From Clostridia bacterium (GTDB taxonomy: Bacteria; Bacillota; Clostridia; UMGS1810), in assembly GCA_017436905.1 (NCBI GenBank), contig JAFSCF010000016.1, forward strand, positions 1-56,081: 56,081 nt of DNA, given 5' to 3'. The notes under the pieces are model-generated. The model ran no database searches. It was not told the origin of the DNA and saw only the letters and a list, made by a program, of their open reading frames with translations. A program made the position numbers and the translations under genes. Position 1 is the first letter of the stretch. Each line of letters starts with the position of its first letter. This document shows positions 36,052 to 43,242 of the stretch, one piece after another.

Positions 36052-37218
36052 ATGTTAGATGCGCTTGTTTTGGCAGAGAATATTAAGAGATACAGAAAAC
36101 AAAGCAGCATAACGCAGAACGAACTTGCTGAGCGCCTTTTTGTAAGCCCTCAATCGGTTTCAAAATGGGAATGCGGAATATCTGTTCCTGAACTTTCAAA
36201 ACTGTGTGAAATGGCAAATATGTTTAAAGTGTCTATTGATACCTTAATTGGCAACTCCAGATATACAACTACAGAAAAAGTCTTTATTTCTATAGACGGT
36301 GGCGGCACAAAAACTGAATTTGTACTTTTTGAGGAATCGGGCTCAATACTTAAAAGATTGGTGCTTGAAGGCTCGAATCCTACTTCGTGCGGTATTAGCG
36401 GAACATGCAGAATATTAAAAGAGGGGATTGACACTCTTATGTCTGGCTATCCAAATGTTGCTGGAATTTATGCAGGCATCAGCGGTGCCAGTGGTGGTGA
36501 CCCCGAAAAGAAAATACCTAAATTTTTAAAAGAAACGTATCCGCAACAATTAACCAAATGTAACTCCGATGTTTTAAATGTTGTTGCAAGTACTCTCGAC
36601 TTGGAAAATGAGGTTGATAAATGTGTTGCTGTTATTTGCGGTACCGGCTCTGTAGCATTTACATATGATGGAGATAAGCAGGAACGTATTGGCGGTTGGG
36701 GGTATTTACTTGATAATGCAGGCAGCGGATATGATTTTGGACGTGAAGCATTGTGCGCTGCTCTCGCTGAACGTGATGAACTTGGCAAAAAAACTCTTAT
36801 AACACCTATGGTGGAAGCAAAAATCGGCGGAACTGTATGGGACAATATAAGTGAAATTTATAGTCGCGAGAAAGGCTATGTGGCTTCTTTTGCATCTATA
36901 GTTTTTGATGCATATTCCAGAGGTGATAAAGTCGCTTCCGAAATAATTGAAAAAGGGGCAGACAGACTTGCCCAGATGATAAACCGTGCTGCACGAAATC
37001 TTCCTGACGATTCGTTGATTGTAATGGCGGGAGGACTTATGATGTACAGCGAAATACTCATCAACCGTATAAAAAGTAAGGTTATTAAAAATTTGAATTT
37101 TGTTGTACCTGTGCTTCCGCAAATATATGGAGCAAGCGTTCTTTGCGCAAAGATGTGCGGAATTAAAAATACAACTTTCCGCGAAAAATTCAATTCCGAT
37201 TATGAAAAAATTATTTAA
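36052..37218 (+). CDS. HTH (XRE)-BadF/BadG-type kinase fusion, MurK-like
   Basis: 388 residues. The N-terminal 65 residues are an XRE helix-turn-helix (ENIKRYRKQSSITQNELAER, VSPQSVSKWECGISVP). The rest is a BadF/BadG/BcrA/BcrD ATPase-type sugar kinase: phosphate-1 loop SIDGGGTKTEFVLFEE (about 82), YAGISGASGG, CGTGSVAFTY, the GGWGYLLDNAGSGYDFG adenosine region and AGGLMMYS. Such kinases phosphorylate N-acetylglucosamine or N-acetylmuramic acid (MurK). MurQ follows 14 bp later, which supports murein recycling. The fused DNA-binding domain suggests a kinase that senses the sugar and regulates the operon. Confidence 0.88.
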   Translation: MLDALVLAENIKRYRKQSSITQNELAERLFVSPQSVSKWECGISVPELSKLCEMANMFKVSIDTLIGNSRYTTTEKVFISIDGGGTKTEFVLFEESGSILKRLVLEGSNPTSCGISGTCRILKEGIDTLMSGYPNVAGIYAGISGASGGDPEKKIPKFLKETYPQQLTKCNSDVLNVVASTLDLENEVDKCVAVICGTGSVAFTYDGDKQERIGGWGYLLDNAGSGYDFGREALCAALAERDELGKKTLITPMVEAKIGGTVWDNISEIYSREKGYVASFASIVFDAYSRGDKVASEIIEKGADRLAQMINRAARNLPDDSLIVMAGGLMMYSEILINRIKSKVIKNLNFVVPVLPQIYGASVLCAKMCGIKNTTFREKFNSDYEKII

Positions 37219-37232
37219 AAGGAGATATAATT

Positions 37233-38048
37233 ATGCTTAAAACAGAAATGAGAAACCCAAACACTATAAATATTGATAAAGTTGATACTTTGACAATGGT
37301 TGAGATGCTTAACAATGAAAACAGGGTTGCTGTAGAGGCTGTTGCAAAAGCATCACAAAGTATTGCTGCCGCTATCGATGTTGTTGCAGAAGCGCTTGAA
37401 AACGGAGGCAGACTTTTCTATATCGGTGCAGGTACATCAGGCAGACTTGGTGTGCTTGATGCTTCGGAAGTTCGTCCTACATATGGTATTCCTGATGGTG
37501 TAGTAGTGGGTATTATTGCAGGTGGCGATAAATGTCTCAGGATTGCAAGCGAAAATGCCGAAGATAAAGGAGAGAACGGCGTTGCTGACCTTAAAGAATA
37601 CGATTTAAATTCCAAAGATGTTGTTGCTGGCATTTCTGCTGCCGGTGGTGCTCAGTATGTTATTCAGGCACTTAATTATGCAAAATCAATCGGCTGTAAA
37701 ACAATTGGTATTGTATGTAATGAAAATACTGAACTTGGTGCAACGGCAGACGTTGAAATAGTTACTGATACCGGTGCAGAACCTATATGCGGTTCAACAC
37801 GTATGAAAGCCGGCACAGCACAGAAACTCGTACTCAACGCAATTTCTACCTGCGCATTTGTAAAACTGGGCAGAGTACGCGGAAACTTGCTTCTTTATAT
37901 GAAACCCACTAATAATAAACTTGTTGACCGTACAGTAAGAATAGTAAGAGATATGGCATGTGTTGACGATGAAACTGCGAAAAACGCTCTTGATGAAAAC
38001 GGATGGGATATCAAGAAATCTGTTGAATTTTTAGAAGAAAATAAATAA
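37233..38048 (+). CDS. murQ: N-acetylmuramic acid 6-phosphate etherase
   Basis: 271 residues; cleaves the lactyl ether of MurNAc-6-phosphate to give GlcNAc-6-phosphate and D-lactate in the cytoplasm. SIS-fold motifs: FYIGAGTSGRLGVLDASE (with the proposed catalytic Glu), ASENAEDKGENG, and GSTRMKAGTAQKLVLN, with a C-terminal UBA-like helix pair. About 30 residues shorter than many MurQ proteins. ASGRTPYV of the family is AAGGAQYV here and ASECPPTFG is ASEVRPTYG. It pairs with the upstream kinase. Confidence 0.94.
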   Translation: MLKTEMRNPNTINIDKVDTLTMVEMLNNENRVAVEAVAKASQSIAAAIDVVAEALENGGRLFYIGAGTSGRLGVLDASEVRPTYGIPDGVVVGIIAGGDKCLRIASENAEDKGENGVADLKEYDLNSKDVVAGISAAGGAQYVIQALNYAKSIGCKTIGIVCNENTELGATADVEIVTDTGAEPICGSTRMKAGTAQKLVLNAISTCAFVKLGRVRGNLLLYMKPTNNKLVDRTVRIVRDMACVDDETAKNALDENGWDIKKSVEFLEENK

Positions 38049-38063
38049 TTTGTCTGATATTGA

Positions 38064-38092
38064 TTGACACAAAAAGATAAGTATGATATTAT
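38064..38092 (+). promoter_or_regulatory. Promoter immediately before a terminator hairpin
   Basis: TTGACA, 17-bp spacer, TATTAT. The expected start (about 38099) falls on the first bases of the hairpin at 38097-38135. Confidence 0.6.
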
Positions 38093-38096
38093 AGTA

Positions 38097-38138
38097 AAAA
38101 AGGATTATTTATACGGTAAATAAATAATCCTTTTTCTG
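38097..38138 (+). terminator. Strong intrinsic terminator after murQ, before the APC permease
   Basis: Perfect 16-bp stem with a 7-nt loop (acggtaa) ending in T5. It ends murQ transcripts and would also attenuate transcripts from the overlapping promoter. Confidence 0.9.
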
Positions 38139-38186
38139 TGTAACACCTTTATTTGTCAGTATTGACGCAGAGAGGATGGTATTATT

Positions 38187-39554
38187 ATGCAAAGCAAATT
38201 GAAAGAAAAATACGGTTTGATTACTGCTATTGCTATGGTAGTCGGCATCGTAATCGGCAGTGGTGTTTTTTTTAAAGCGGAAAAAGTACTTACTGCGACC
38301 GGCGGTAATTTGCCGTTAGGTATTACTGCTTGGGCTTTAGGCGGCATCATAATGGTTATTTGCGCATATACATTTTCTATACTTGCCACAAGGTATAGTA
38401 ATGTAAATGGCGTGGTTGACTATGCCGAGAATATGCTCGGTAAGCGTTACGGATATTATTTGAACTGGTATCTTACATTTTTATATTATCCGGCAATGAC
38501 TTCCGTTCTTGCATGGGTATCTGCGCGTTATCTCGGTGTGATTTTAGGATTGGATATAACCGGCGGTTCAGTAATGGTTATAGCAGGATTATTTCTTGTT
38601 TTAAGTTTTGCTATGAACGCACTTTCACCTGTATTGGCAGGTAAATTTCAGGTATCCACAACTGTAATCAAACTTATTCCGTTGTTGCTTATGGGCGTAA
38701 TAGGAAGTATTGTAGGTCTTTCTAACGGTATGATAAAAGAAAACTTTACAACTGTTGTTGAGGTTGTTGAAGGTGGTAATATAAAGGCATTGTTTACCGC
38801 ACTTATTGCTACAGTTTTTGCGTATGAGGGGTGGATTATTGCAACAAGTATCAACGCAGAACTAAAAAATGCAAAACGCAATCTGCCGATTGCGCTTGTT
38901 GTTGGTACATTAATAATTGTTGCAGTTTATATTCTTTATTACATTGGCCTTGCAGGTGGCATTACCAACGCTGAAATGATGGCAGGCGGAGAAAGCGGTG
39001 CTAAAACAGCGTTTACAAATATATTCGGCAATATCGCAGGTGTGGGTATATTTGTTCTGGTTGTAATTTCATGCCTTGGTACTCTTAATGGACTTATGCT
39101 TGCATCTACAAGAGGTATGTATTCAATTGCCGTACGTAATTGTGGACTTAAACCCAAATTATTCCGTCAGGTTGACAAAATTTCTAATATGCCTGTAAAC
39201 TCATCGGTAGTAGGTCTTGTTATATGTGCATTCTTCCTTGTATATTTCTATGGTGCAAACCTTGCTGACCCGTTGTGGTTTGGCAAATACGGATTTGATT
39301 CTTCTGAAATTCCGATTGTAACTATTTACGCAATGTATGTTCCGATTTTTATTTCAATGATCATTAAAGAAAAATCTTTGTCTTTCTTTAAAAGATTCAT
39401 CGTACCGGTTGTGGCTATGATAGCTTGTATATTTATGGTGTACGCAGCAATAATTGCACACGGTATGGATACTGTTTATTATCTGATTGTTTTTGCAATA
39501 GTTATGGTTGCAGCAATCCCGTTTTACAGAAAAGAAGAAGTAAGCGAAGAATAA
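38187..39554 (+). CDS. APC-family amino acid permease
   Basis: 455 residues with about 12 transmembrane segments. The first helix has the APC signature GIVIGSGVFFKAEKV, and AYEGWIIATSINAELKNAKRNLP matches the conserved loop after TM6 in the LAT/exchanger branch. It takes up or exchanges an amino acid; the substrate is not evident. AGAGGATGG precedes the ATG. No biosynthetic partner is next to it. Confidence 0.9.
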   Translation: MQSKLKEKYGLITAIAMVVGIVIGSGVFFKAEKVLTATGGNLPLGITAWALGGIIMVICAYTFSILATRYSNVNGVVDYAENMLGKRYGYYLNWYLTFLYYPAMTSVLAWVSARYLGVILGLDITGGSVMVIAGLFLVLSFAMNALSPVLAGKFQVSTTVIKLIPLLLMGVIGSIVGLSNGMIKENFTTVVEVVEGGNIKALFTALIATVFAYEGWIIATSINAELKNAKRNLPIALVVGTLIIVAVYILYYIGLAGGITNAEMMAGGESGAKTAFTNIFGNIAGVGIFVLVVISCLGTLNGLMLASTRGMYSIAVRNCGLKPKLFRQVDKISNMPVNSSVVGLVICAFFLVYFYGANLADPLWFGKYGFDSSEIPIVTIYAMYVPIFISMIIKEKSLSFFKRFIVPVVAMIACIFMVYAAIIAHGMDTVYYLIVFAIVMVAAIPFYRKEEVSEE

Positions 39555-39580
39555 AATTCTTTTAAAAATTTAATATTTAG

Positions 39581-39685
39581 TCTTTGGGGCAGGGTTAGAT
39601 TCCCGACCGGCGGTAAAGTCCGCGAGCATACGCTGAAGTGGTGAAATTCCACTACCGACAGTATAGTCTGGATGTGAAAAGACGC
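39581..39685 (+). ncRNA. FMN riboswitch (RFN element)
   Basis: Contains the near-invariant RFN blocks GGGGCAGGGT, TTCCCGACCGGCGGTAAAG, CCGCGAGC, GGTGAAATTCC, CCGACAGTATAGTCTGGATG in order. A terminator follows, then a riboflavin-type transporter, so FMN binding should stop transcription. Confidence 0.97.
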
Positions 39686-39709
39686 ATATCTTTATTTACG
39701 TGTAAATTT

Positions 39710-39741
39710 TTGCGCCCGAAGTTGTTTCGGGCGCTTTTTAT
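39710..39741 (+). terminator. Expression-platform terminator of the FMN riboswitch
   Basis: GCGCCCGAA pairs with TTCGGGCGC around a GTTGT loop, then T5; it ends just before the transporter ribosome binding site. Confidence 0.93.
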
Positions 39742-39757
39742 ATGGAGGATGTCATAT

Positions 39758-40402
39758 ATGCATGATGCTAAAATTAAAAAAATGACTACAATTGCTATGC
39801 TTTGCGCAATTTCGTATGTTGCAATGTTTACAGTGCGTATTCCGGTAGTACTATTTTTAAAGTATGAACCAAAGGATGTTATAATTGCTATTGGCGGATT
39901 TATGATGGGACCTATGGCAGCATTTATAGTATCGTTTGTTGTTGGGCTTATTGAAATGTTTACCGTTAGCGATACCGGTATAATAGGTTTTGTAATGAAT
40001 GTGCTTTCTTCATGCTCGTTTGCCTGCGTTGCGGCGCTGATTTATAAATACAGAAAAAACATAAAAGGTGCTGTTGCAGGACTTGTTGCAGGTACGGTTA
40101 CAATGGTTTCGGTTATGCTTTTATGGAATTATCTTATAACCCCTTTGTATATGAATGTGCCTCGTTCAGAAGTTATTAAACTGCTTGTACCCGCAATACT
40201 TCCTTTCAACGTGCTTAAAGGCTTTTTAAACTCCGCAATCACTTTTTTAATTTATAAACCTGTAGTAGGGGCGCTACGCAGAACAAAACTGATAGCTTCT
40301 GCTAAAAACGGTGGCAAAACTTCCGTTGGATTTTCAATAGTTGCTGTAATTGTTATTATAACCTGTATATTATCTGTACTTGTTTTAAAAGGGGTAATAT
40401 AA
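39758..40402 (+). CDS. ribU: ECF transporter substrate-binding subunit RibU (riboflavin)
   Basis: 214-residue membrane protein with five or six TM segments. The motifs MLCAISYVAMFTVRIPVVLFLKYEPKDVIIAIGGFMMGPMAA are typical of the S component of energy-coupling-factor transporters that import riboflavin (sequence shown in part only: KYEPKDVIIAIGGFMMGP). The start at 39758 follows GGAGG by nine bases. A longer frame reads back into the riboswitch and is not real. It relies on EcfA/EcfT encoded elsewhere. Confidence 0.93.
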   Translation: MHDAKIKKMTTIAMLCAISYVAMFTVRIPVVLFLKYEPKDVIIAIGGFMMGPMAAFIVSFVVGLIEMFTVSDTGIIGFVMNVLSSCSFACVAALIYKYRKNIKGAVAGLVAGTVTMVSVMLLWNYLITPLYMNVPRSEVIKLLVPAILPFNVLKGFLNSAITFLIYKPVVGALRRTKLIASAKNGGKTSVGFSIVAVIVIITCILSVLVLKGVI

Positions 40403-40404
40403 TG

Positions 40405-40436
40405 AAAAACTGTCGGCAATGAATGCCGACAGTTTT
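40405..40436. terminator. Bidirectional terminator after ribU
   Basis: AAAAACTGTCGGCA pairs with TGCCGACAGTTTTT around ATGA; convergent genes flank it. Confidence 0.94.
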
Positions 40437-40943
40437 TCATTTTTTAAGTACTTTTAATATTTCGGATATATATAAAGTGTGGTAATCATTTGCAGCAAAC
40501 CATTTATCGCAGATTTCCTTTTGAATAAAATCAGTTTCGTGTAAATCTGTAGCACACATCTTTTTACAGATAATTACCGTATCCGCTTCGGCAAAATAGG
40601 GTGTGTTTCCGTCGTAAGAAACTGTTAAGCCGGATTTTTCTATTTTATCTTCATCTCTGCCGGATACTTTGCCGAGATAACCCAACTGCTGACGGTATTC
40701 TTCGGGCAAAACAGATAACGAAAAAGTGTCAGAAGTATCAACAAATTCTTTTGTATACCTTTGCGGTCTTATAAATGTAAACGCTACATCTTTTCCGCAA
40801 AATACGCCCAAGCCTCCCCAAGAAGCAGTCATGGTGTTTACTTTAGTGTCTTTTTCGGCAGTGATCAGCAACCAATCGTCGCCAATCATAGCAAATGAAT
40901 TTCTTTCTATTTCTCTTGGCGTAATTTGTTTCAATATTATCAT
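40437..40943 (-). CDS. Flavin reductase-like domain protein
   Basis: 168-residue split-barrel FMN-binding protein: MTASWGGLGVFCGKDVAFTF with FIRPQRYT, FSLSVLPEEYRQQLGYLG and SGRDEDKIEKSGL are typical of the flavin reductase/flavoredoxin family. It probably carries FMN and moves electrons with small partners. The ATG follows GAAAGGATG. Its location opposite a riboflavin transporter fits flavin use, but they are separate units. Confidence 0.9.
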   Translation of the reverse strand: MIILKQITPREIERNSFAMIGDDWLLITAEKDTKVNTMTASWGGLGVFCGKDVAFTFIRPQRYTKEFVDTSDTFSLSVLPEEYRQQLGYLGKVSGRDEDKIEKSGLTVSYDGNTPYFAEADTVIICKKMCATDLHETDFIQKEICDKWFAANDYHTLYISEILKVLKK

Positions 40944-41079
40944 CCTTTCACAATTATTTGATTTAATTATAATATATTCAAGAGCGTTTTACAATATTTA
41001 AAAATATAACTTTACACTTGACGGTTTTCGTGATATATTAATATTGTTGTGACTATGTTTATAGATAGAAGGGGTATAT

Positions 41080-41964
41080 ATGGCTTTTAAAGAGAAACTG
41101 CAGGATGAAATTGATGAAATAGAAAAGATATTAAATAGTTATTTGCCGGAAGAAACCGGATATCAAAAAACTGTTATAAAAGCAATGAATTACAGTGTTT
41201 TGGCAGGCGGAAAAAGATTGCGCCCTATGCTTATGCTGGAAACATATCGTTTGTTTGGTGGTAATGGAAAAGTTGTAGAGCCCTTTATGGCGGCACTTGA
41301 ATTTATACATACGTATTCGCTTGTGCACGATGATTTACCTGCAATGGATAATGACGAATACAGACGCGGCAAAAAGACTACTCATGCAGTTTTTGGAGAA
41401 ACGATGGGAATACTTGCCGGTGACGCTTTGCTCAACTATGCATTTGAAGTTGCTGCAAGTGCATTTGAAATAGAACTTAGTTCTAATGTTGCAGTGGCAT
41501 TGAAAGTTCTTGCAGAAAAAGCAGGCATTTACGGAATGATAGGCGGACAAGTGGCGGATATCGAGTCAGAAGGCAAGCATGTGGAAATAGAAACTGTTGA
41601 GTTCATACATAAATTCAAATGTGGTGCACTTATCGAAAGTGCTATGCTTATTGGCGCAATACTTGCAGGTGCAACGCAAGAAGAACAGAATAAGATTAAA
41701 CAAATTGCATCTGATGTTGGATATGCGTTCCAGATTCGTGATGATATATTAGATGTAACCGGTACAACCGAAACTCTTGGTAAACCTGCAGGAAGCGATG
41801 ATAAAAACAGTAAATCAACATATGTATCTATAAAAGGACTTGAGCAATCAATAAGTGATGTTGAAATTCTCTCTGCTCGTGCGCTCAATACGCTTTCTTC
41901 ACTTTCATGCAGTAACACGTTTTTAGAGGAACTTATTAAGATGCTGATTATGAGAGAAAAATAA
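41080..41964 (+). CDS. ispA: Polyprenyl (geranyl/farnesyl) diphosphate synthase
   Basis: 294 residues; condenses isopentenyl diphosphate with allylic diphosphates to geranyl or farnesyl diphosphate. First Asp-rich motif VHDDLPAMDNDEYRRG (about 87), second FQIRDDILDVTGT (about 220), GGKRLRP and the GGQVADIESEG region. It is preceded by a GAAGGGG site. The residues before the first Asp motif (FIHTYSLVHDD) suit short-chain products. Confidence 0.94.
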   Translation: MAFKEKLQDEIDEIEKILNSYLPEETGYQKTVIKAMNYSVLAGGKRLRPMLMLETYRLFGGNGKVVEPFMAALEFIHTYSLVHDDLPAMDNDEYRRGKKTTHAVFGETMGILAGDALLNYAFEVAASAFEIELSSNVAVALKVLAEKAGIYGMIGGQVADIESEGKHVEIETVEFIHKFKCGALIESAMLIGAILAGATQEEQNKIKQIASDVGYAFQIRDDILDVTGTTETLGKPAGSDDKNSKSTYVSIKGLEQSISDVEILSARALNTLSSLSCSNTFLEELIKMLIMREK

Positions 41965-41977
41965 AAGTTTTTTTAGG

Positions 41978-42067
41978 ATGATACGTTTGCTCACGCTGGA
42001 ATTAACTCAAATAATTTTGATTGTCTTAGTAGGAATGATAATAAGCGGAATGCTTATGATTGTATAA
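41978..42067 (+). CDS. Possible 29-residue hydrophobic peptide
   Basis: Short frame (MIRLLTLELTQIILIVLVGM...) giving one hydrophobic helix, starting 13 bases after ispA. Only a partial AGG lies directly before the ATG, so translation is doubtful. Function unknown. Confidence 0.25.
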   Translation: MIRLLTLELTQIILIVLVGMIISGMLMIV

Positions 42068-42088
42068 GAATATGTCGACAAAATCAAA

Positions 42089-42117
42089 TTGACATAAATT
42101 TTTAGATATGCTATATT
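42089..42117 (+). promoter_or_regulatory. Promoter upstream of mntP
   Basis: TTGACA, 17-bp spacer, TATATT; followed about 20 bases later by a terminator hairpin. Confidence 0.65.
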
Positions 42118-42138
42118 ATTATATAGACTTAAACCACT

Positions 42139-42168
42139 AAAGCAGATATTTAATATATCTGCTTTTTG
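42139..42168 (+). terminator. Leader terminator before mntP
   Basis: AAAGCAGATAT pairs with ATATCTGCTTT around TTAAT and ends in T5; the mntP ribosome binding site (AAGGAG, 42170) begins two bases after it. The leader is too short for the manganese yybP-ykoY aptamer. Confidence 0.85.
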
Positions 42169-42180
42169 TAAGGAGAAATT

Positions 42181-42768
42181 ATGGGAATTGTCGAACTTTT
42201 ATTACTTGCGATAGGTTTGTCAATGGATGCATTTGCTGTGTCTGTATGCAAAGGCCTCGCTATGAGAAAAGTCAATTTCAAAAACGCTTGTATATGCGGT
42301 ATTTGGTTTGGTGGATTTCAAGCGTTGATGCCATTTGTTGGATATTTGCTCGGATGTAATTTTGAGCAGTACATTAACGCTATTGCGCCATGGATTGCTT
42401 TTACACTGCTCGTTTTAATTGGCGGTAATATGGTTAGAGAGGCTCTTTCTGACGAAGATGAAACAGAAAGTGCCAATCTCGACTTAAAAACCATGTTTTT
42501 AATGGCTGTCGCAACAAGTATAGATGCTCTGGCGGTTGGCATAACATTTGCGTGTGTACCGATAAAGATAGTTAATACCGGCACATTTACAAATACTGTG
42601 ATTGGTGTTTTGATAATTGGCATAATAACATTTTTAATTTCGTGCAGCGGTGTTAAAATAGGCAATGTATTTGGAACTAAATACAAAACAAAAGCAGAAA
42701 TTGCCGGTGGCATTATATTGATTGCTATAGGGGTTAAGATATTGCTTGAGCACTTTGGAGTTTTATGA
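42181..42768 (+). CDS. mntP: Manganese efflux pump MntP
   Basis: 195-residue membrane protein with six TM segments in two inverted repeats. It has the paired Asp motifs GLSMDAFAVSVCKGLAM and ATSIDALAVGITFACV characteristic of MntP (YebN/DUF204), which exports Mn(II). The ATG follows AAGGAG. A promoter and terminator hairpin lie directly upstream. Confidence 0.93.
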   Translation: MGIVELLLLAIGLSMDAFAVSVCKGLAMRKVNFKNACICGIWFGGFQALMPFVGYLLGCNFEQYINAIAPWIAFTLLVLIGGNMVREALSDEDETESANLDLKTMFLMAVATSIDALAVGITFACVPIKIVNTGTFTNTVIGVLIIGIITFLISCSGVKIGNVFGTKYKTKAEIAGGIILIAIGVKILLEHFGVL

Positions 42769-42777
42769 ATTTTCCTG

Positions 42778-42806
42778 TTGAATAATCTTTCATTTTGTGT
42801 TATGAT
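42778..42806 (+). promoter_or_regulatory. Promoter of the TM1266-type gene and hydG
   Basis: TTGAAT, 17-bp spacer, TATGAT, 21 bp before the ATG. Confidence 0.65.
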
Positions 42807-42826
42807 TGTTTAAGAAGGTGATGTGT

Positions 42827-43072
42827 ATGGAAACTCGTGTTGCTGTTATCAGTATCGTAGTTGAGAAAAGTGGTTGCATAGAAAAGTTAAACGCTCTGCT
42901 TCACGAATATGGCGATTATATTCTGGGGCGTATGGGTATACCGTATAAAGTTAAAAATATTAATTTAATCAGTGTTGCTATAGACGCACCGCAGGATGTT
43001 ATAAATACGCTCACTGGTAGTCTTGGAAAACTTGACGGCATCACTGCAAAGGCTGCATATTCTAAAATGTAA
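42827..43072 (+). CDS. TM1266-family putative iron-only hydrogenase system regulator
   Basis: 81-residue ACT-like/NikR C-domain-like protein: METRVAVISIVVEKS, then LLHEYGDYILGRMGIPYK, LISVAIDAPQDVINTLTGSLGKL. The family usually lies beside hydE/hydG and is thought to regulate [FeFe]-hydrogenase genes, without proof of DNA binding. Here hydG follows. ATG 42827 is eight bases after AAGG; ATG 42821 is an alternative. Confidence 0.88.
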   Translation: METRVAVISIVVEKSGCIEKLNALLHEYGDYILGRMGIPYKVKNINLISVAIDAPQDVINTLTGSLGKLDGITAKAAYSKM

Positions 43073-43242
43073 TGTATATATACAAATCTCCCTGACGCTA
43101 AAACATTTTGTTAAGGCGAAAGATGCGATTTAAGATTTAATATGATTTTATACCGTATCTTTCTGCGTTTTTGAGAGATGCGGTTTTAATTTTATTTGAA
43201 AAGAAAGATGCTTAATCTGACTTATAAGAGAGGAGAATTTTT
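43073..43242 (+). promoter_or_regulatory. Candidate transcription attenuator in the hydG leader
   Basis: A terminator is formed by 43152-43163 (ACCGTATCTTTC) and 43173-43184 (GAGAGATGCGGT), followed by TTTTAATTTT. The first arm can instead pair with 43118-43127 (GAAAGATGCG, ten base pairs with one G-T), giving an antiterminator. An upstream hairpin (CGCT/GGCG with an AA/AA internal loop, 43096-43118) overlaps the antiterminator by one base. It matches no riboswitch class I know. Confidence 0.55.

Noticed and set aside
39638..39757. N-terminal extension of RibU
   Set aside because: It translates the FMN riboswitch and terminator; the true ATG has GGAGG nine bases upstream.
42089..42180. yybP-ykoY manganese riboswitch before mntP
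   Set aside because: Leader is about 55 nt and lacks the aptamer's conserved loops.
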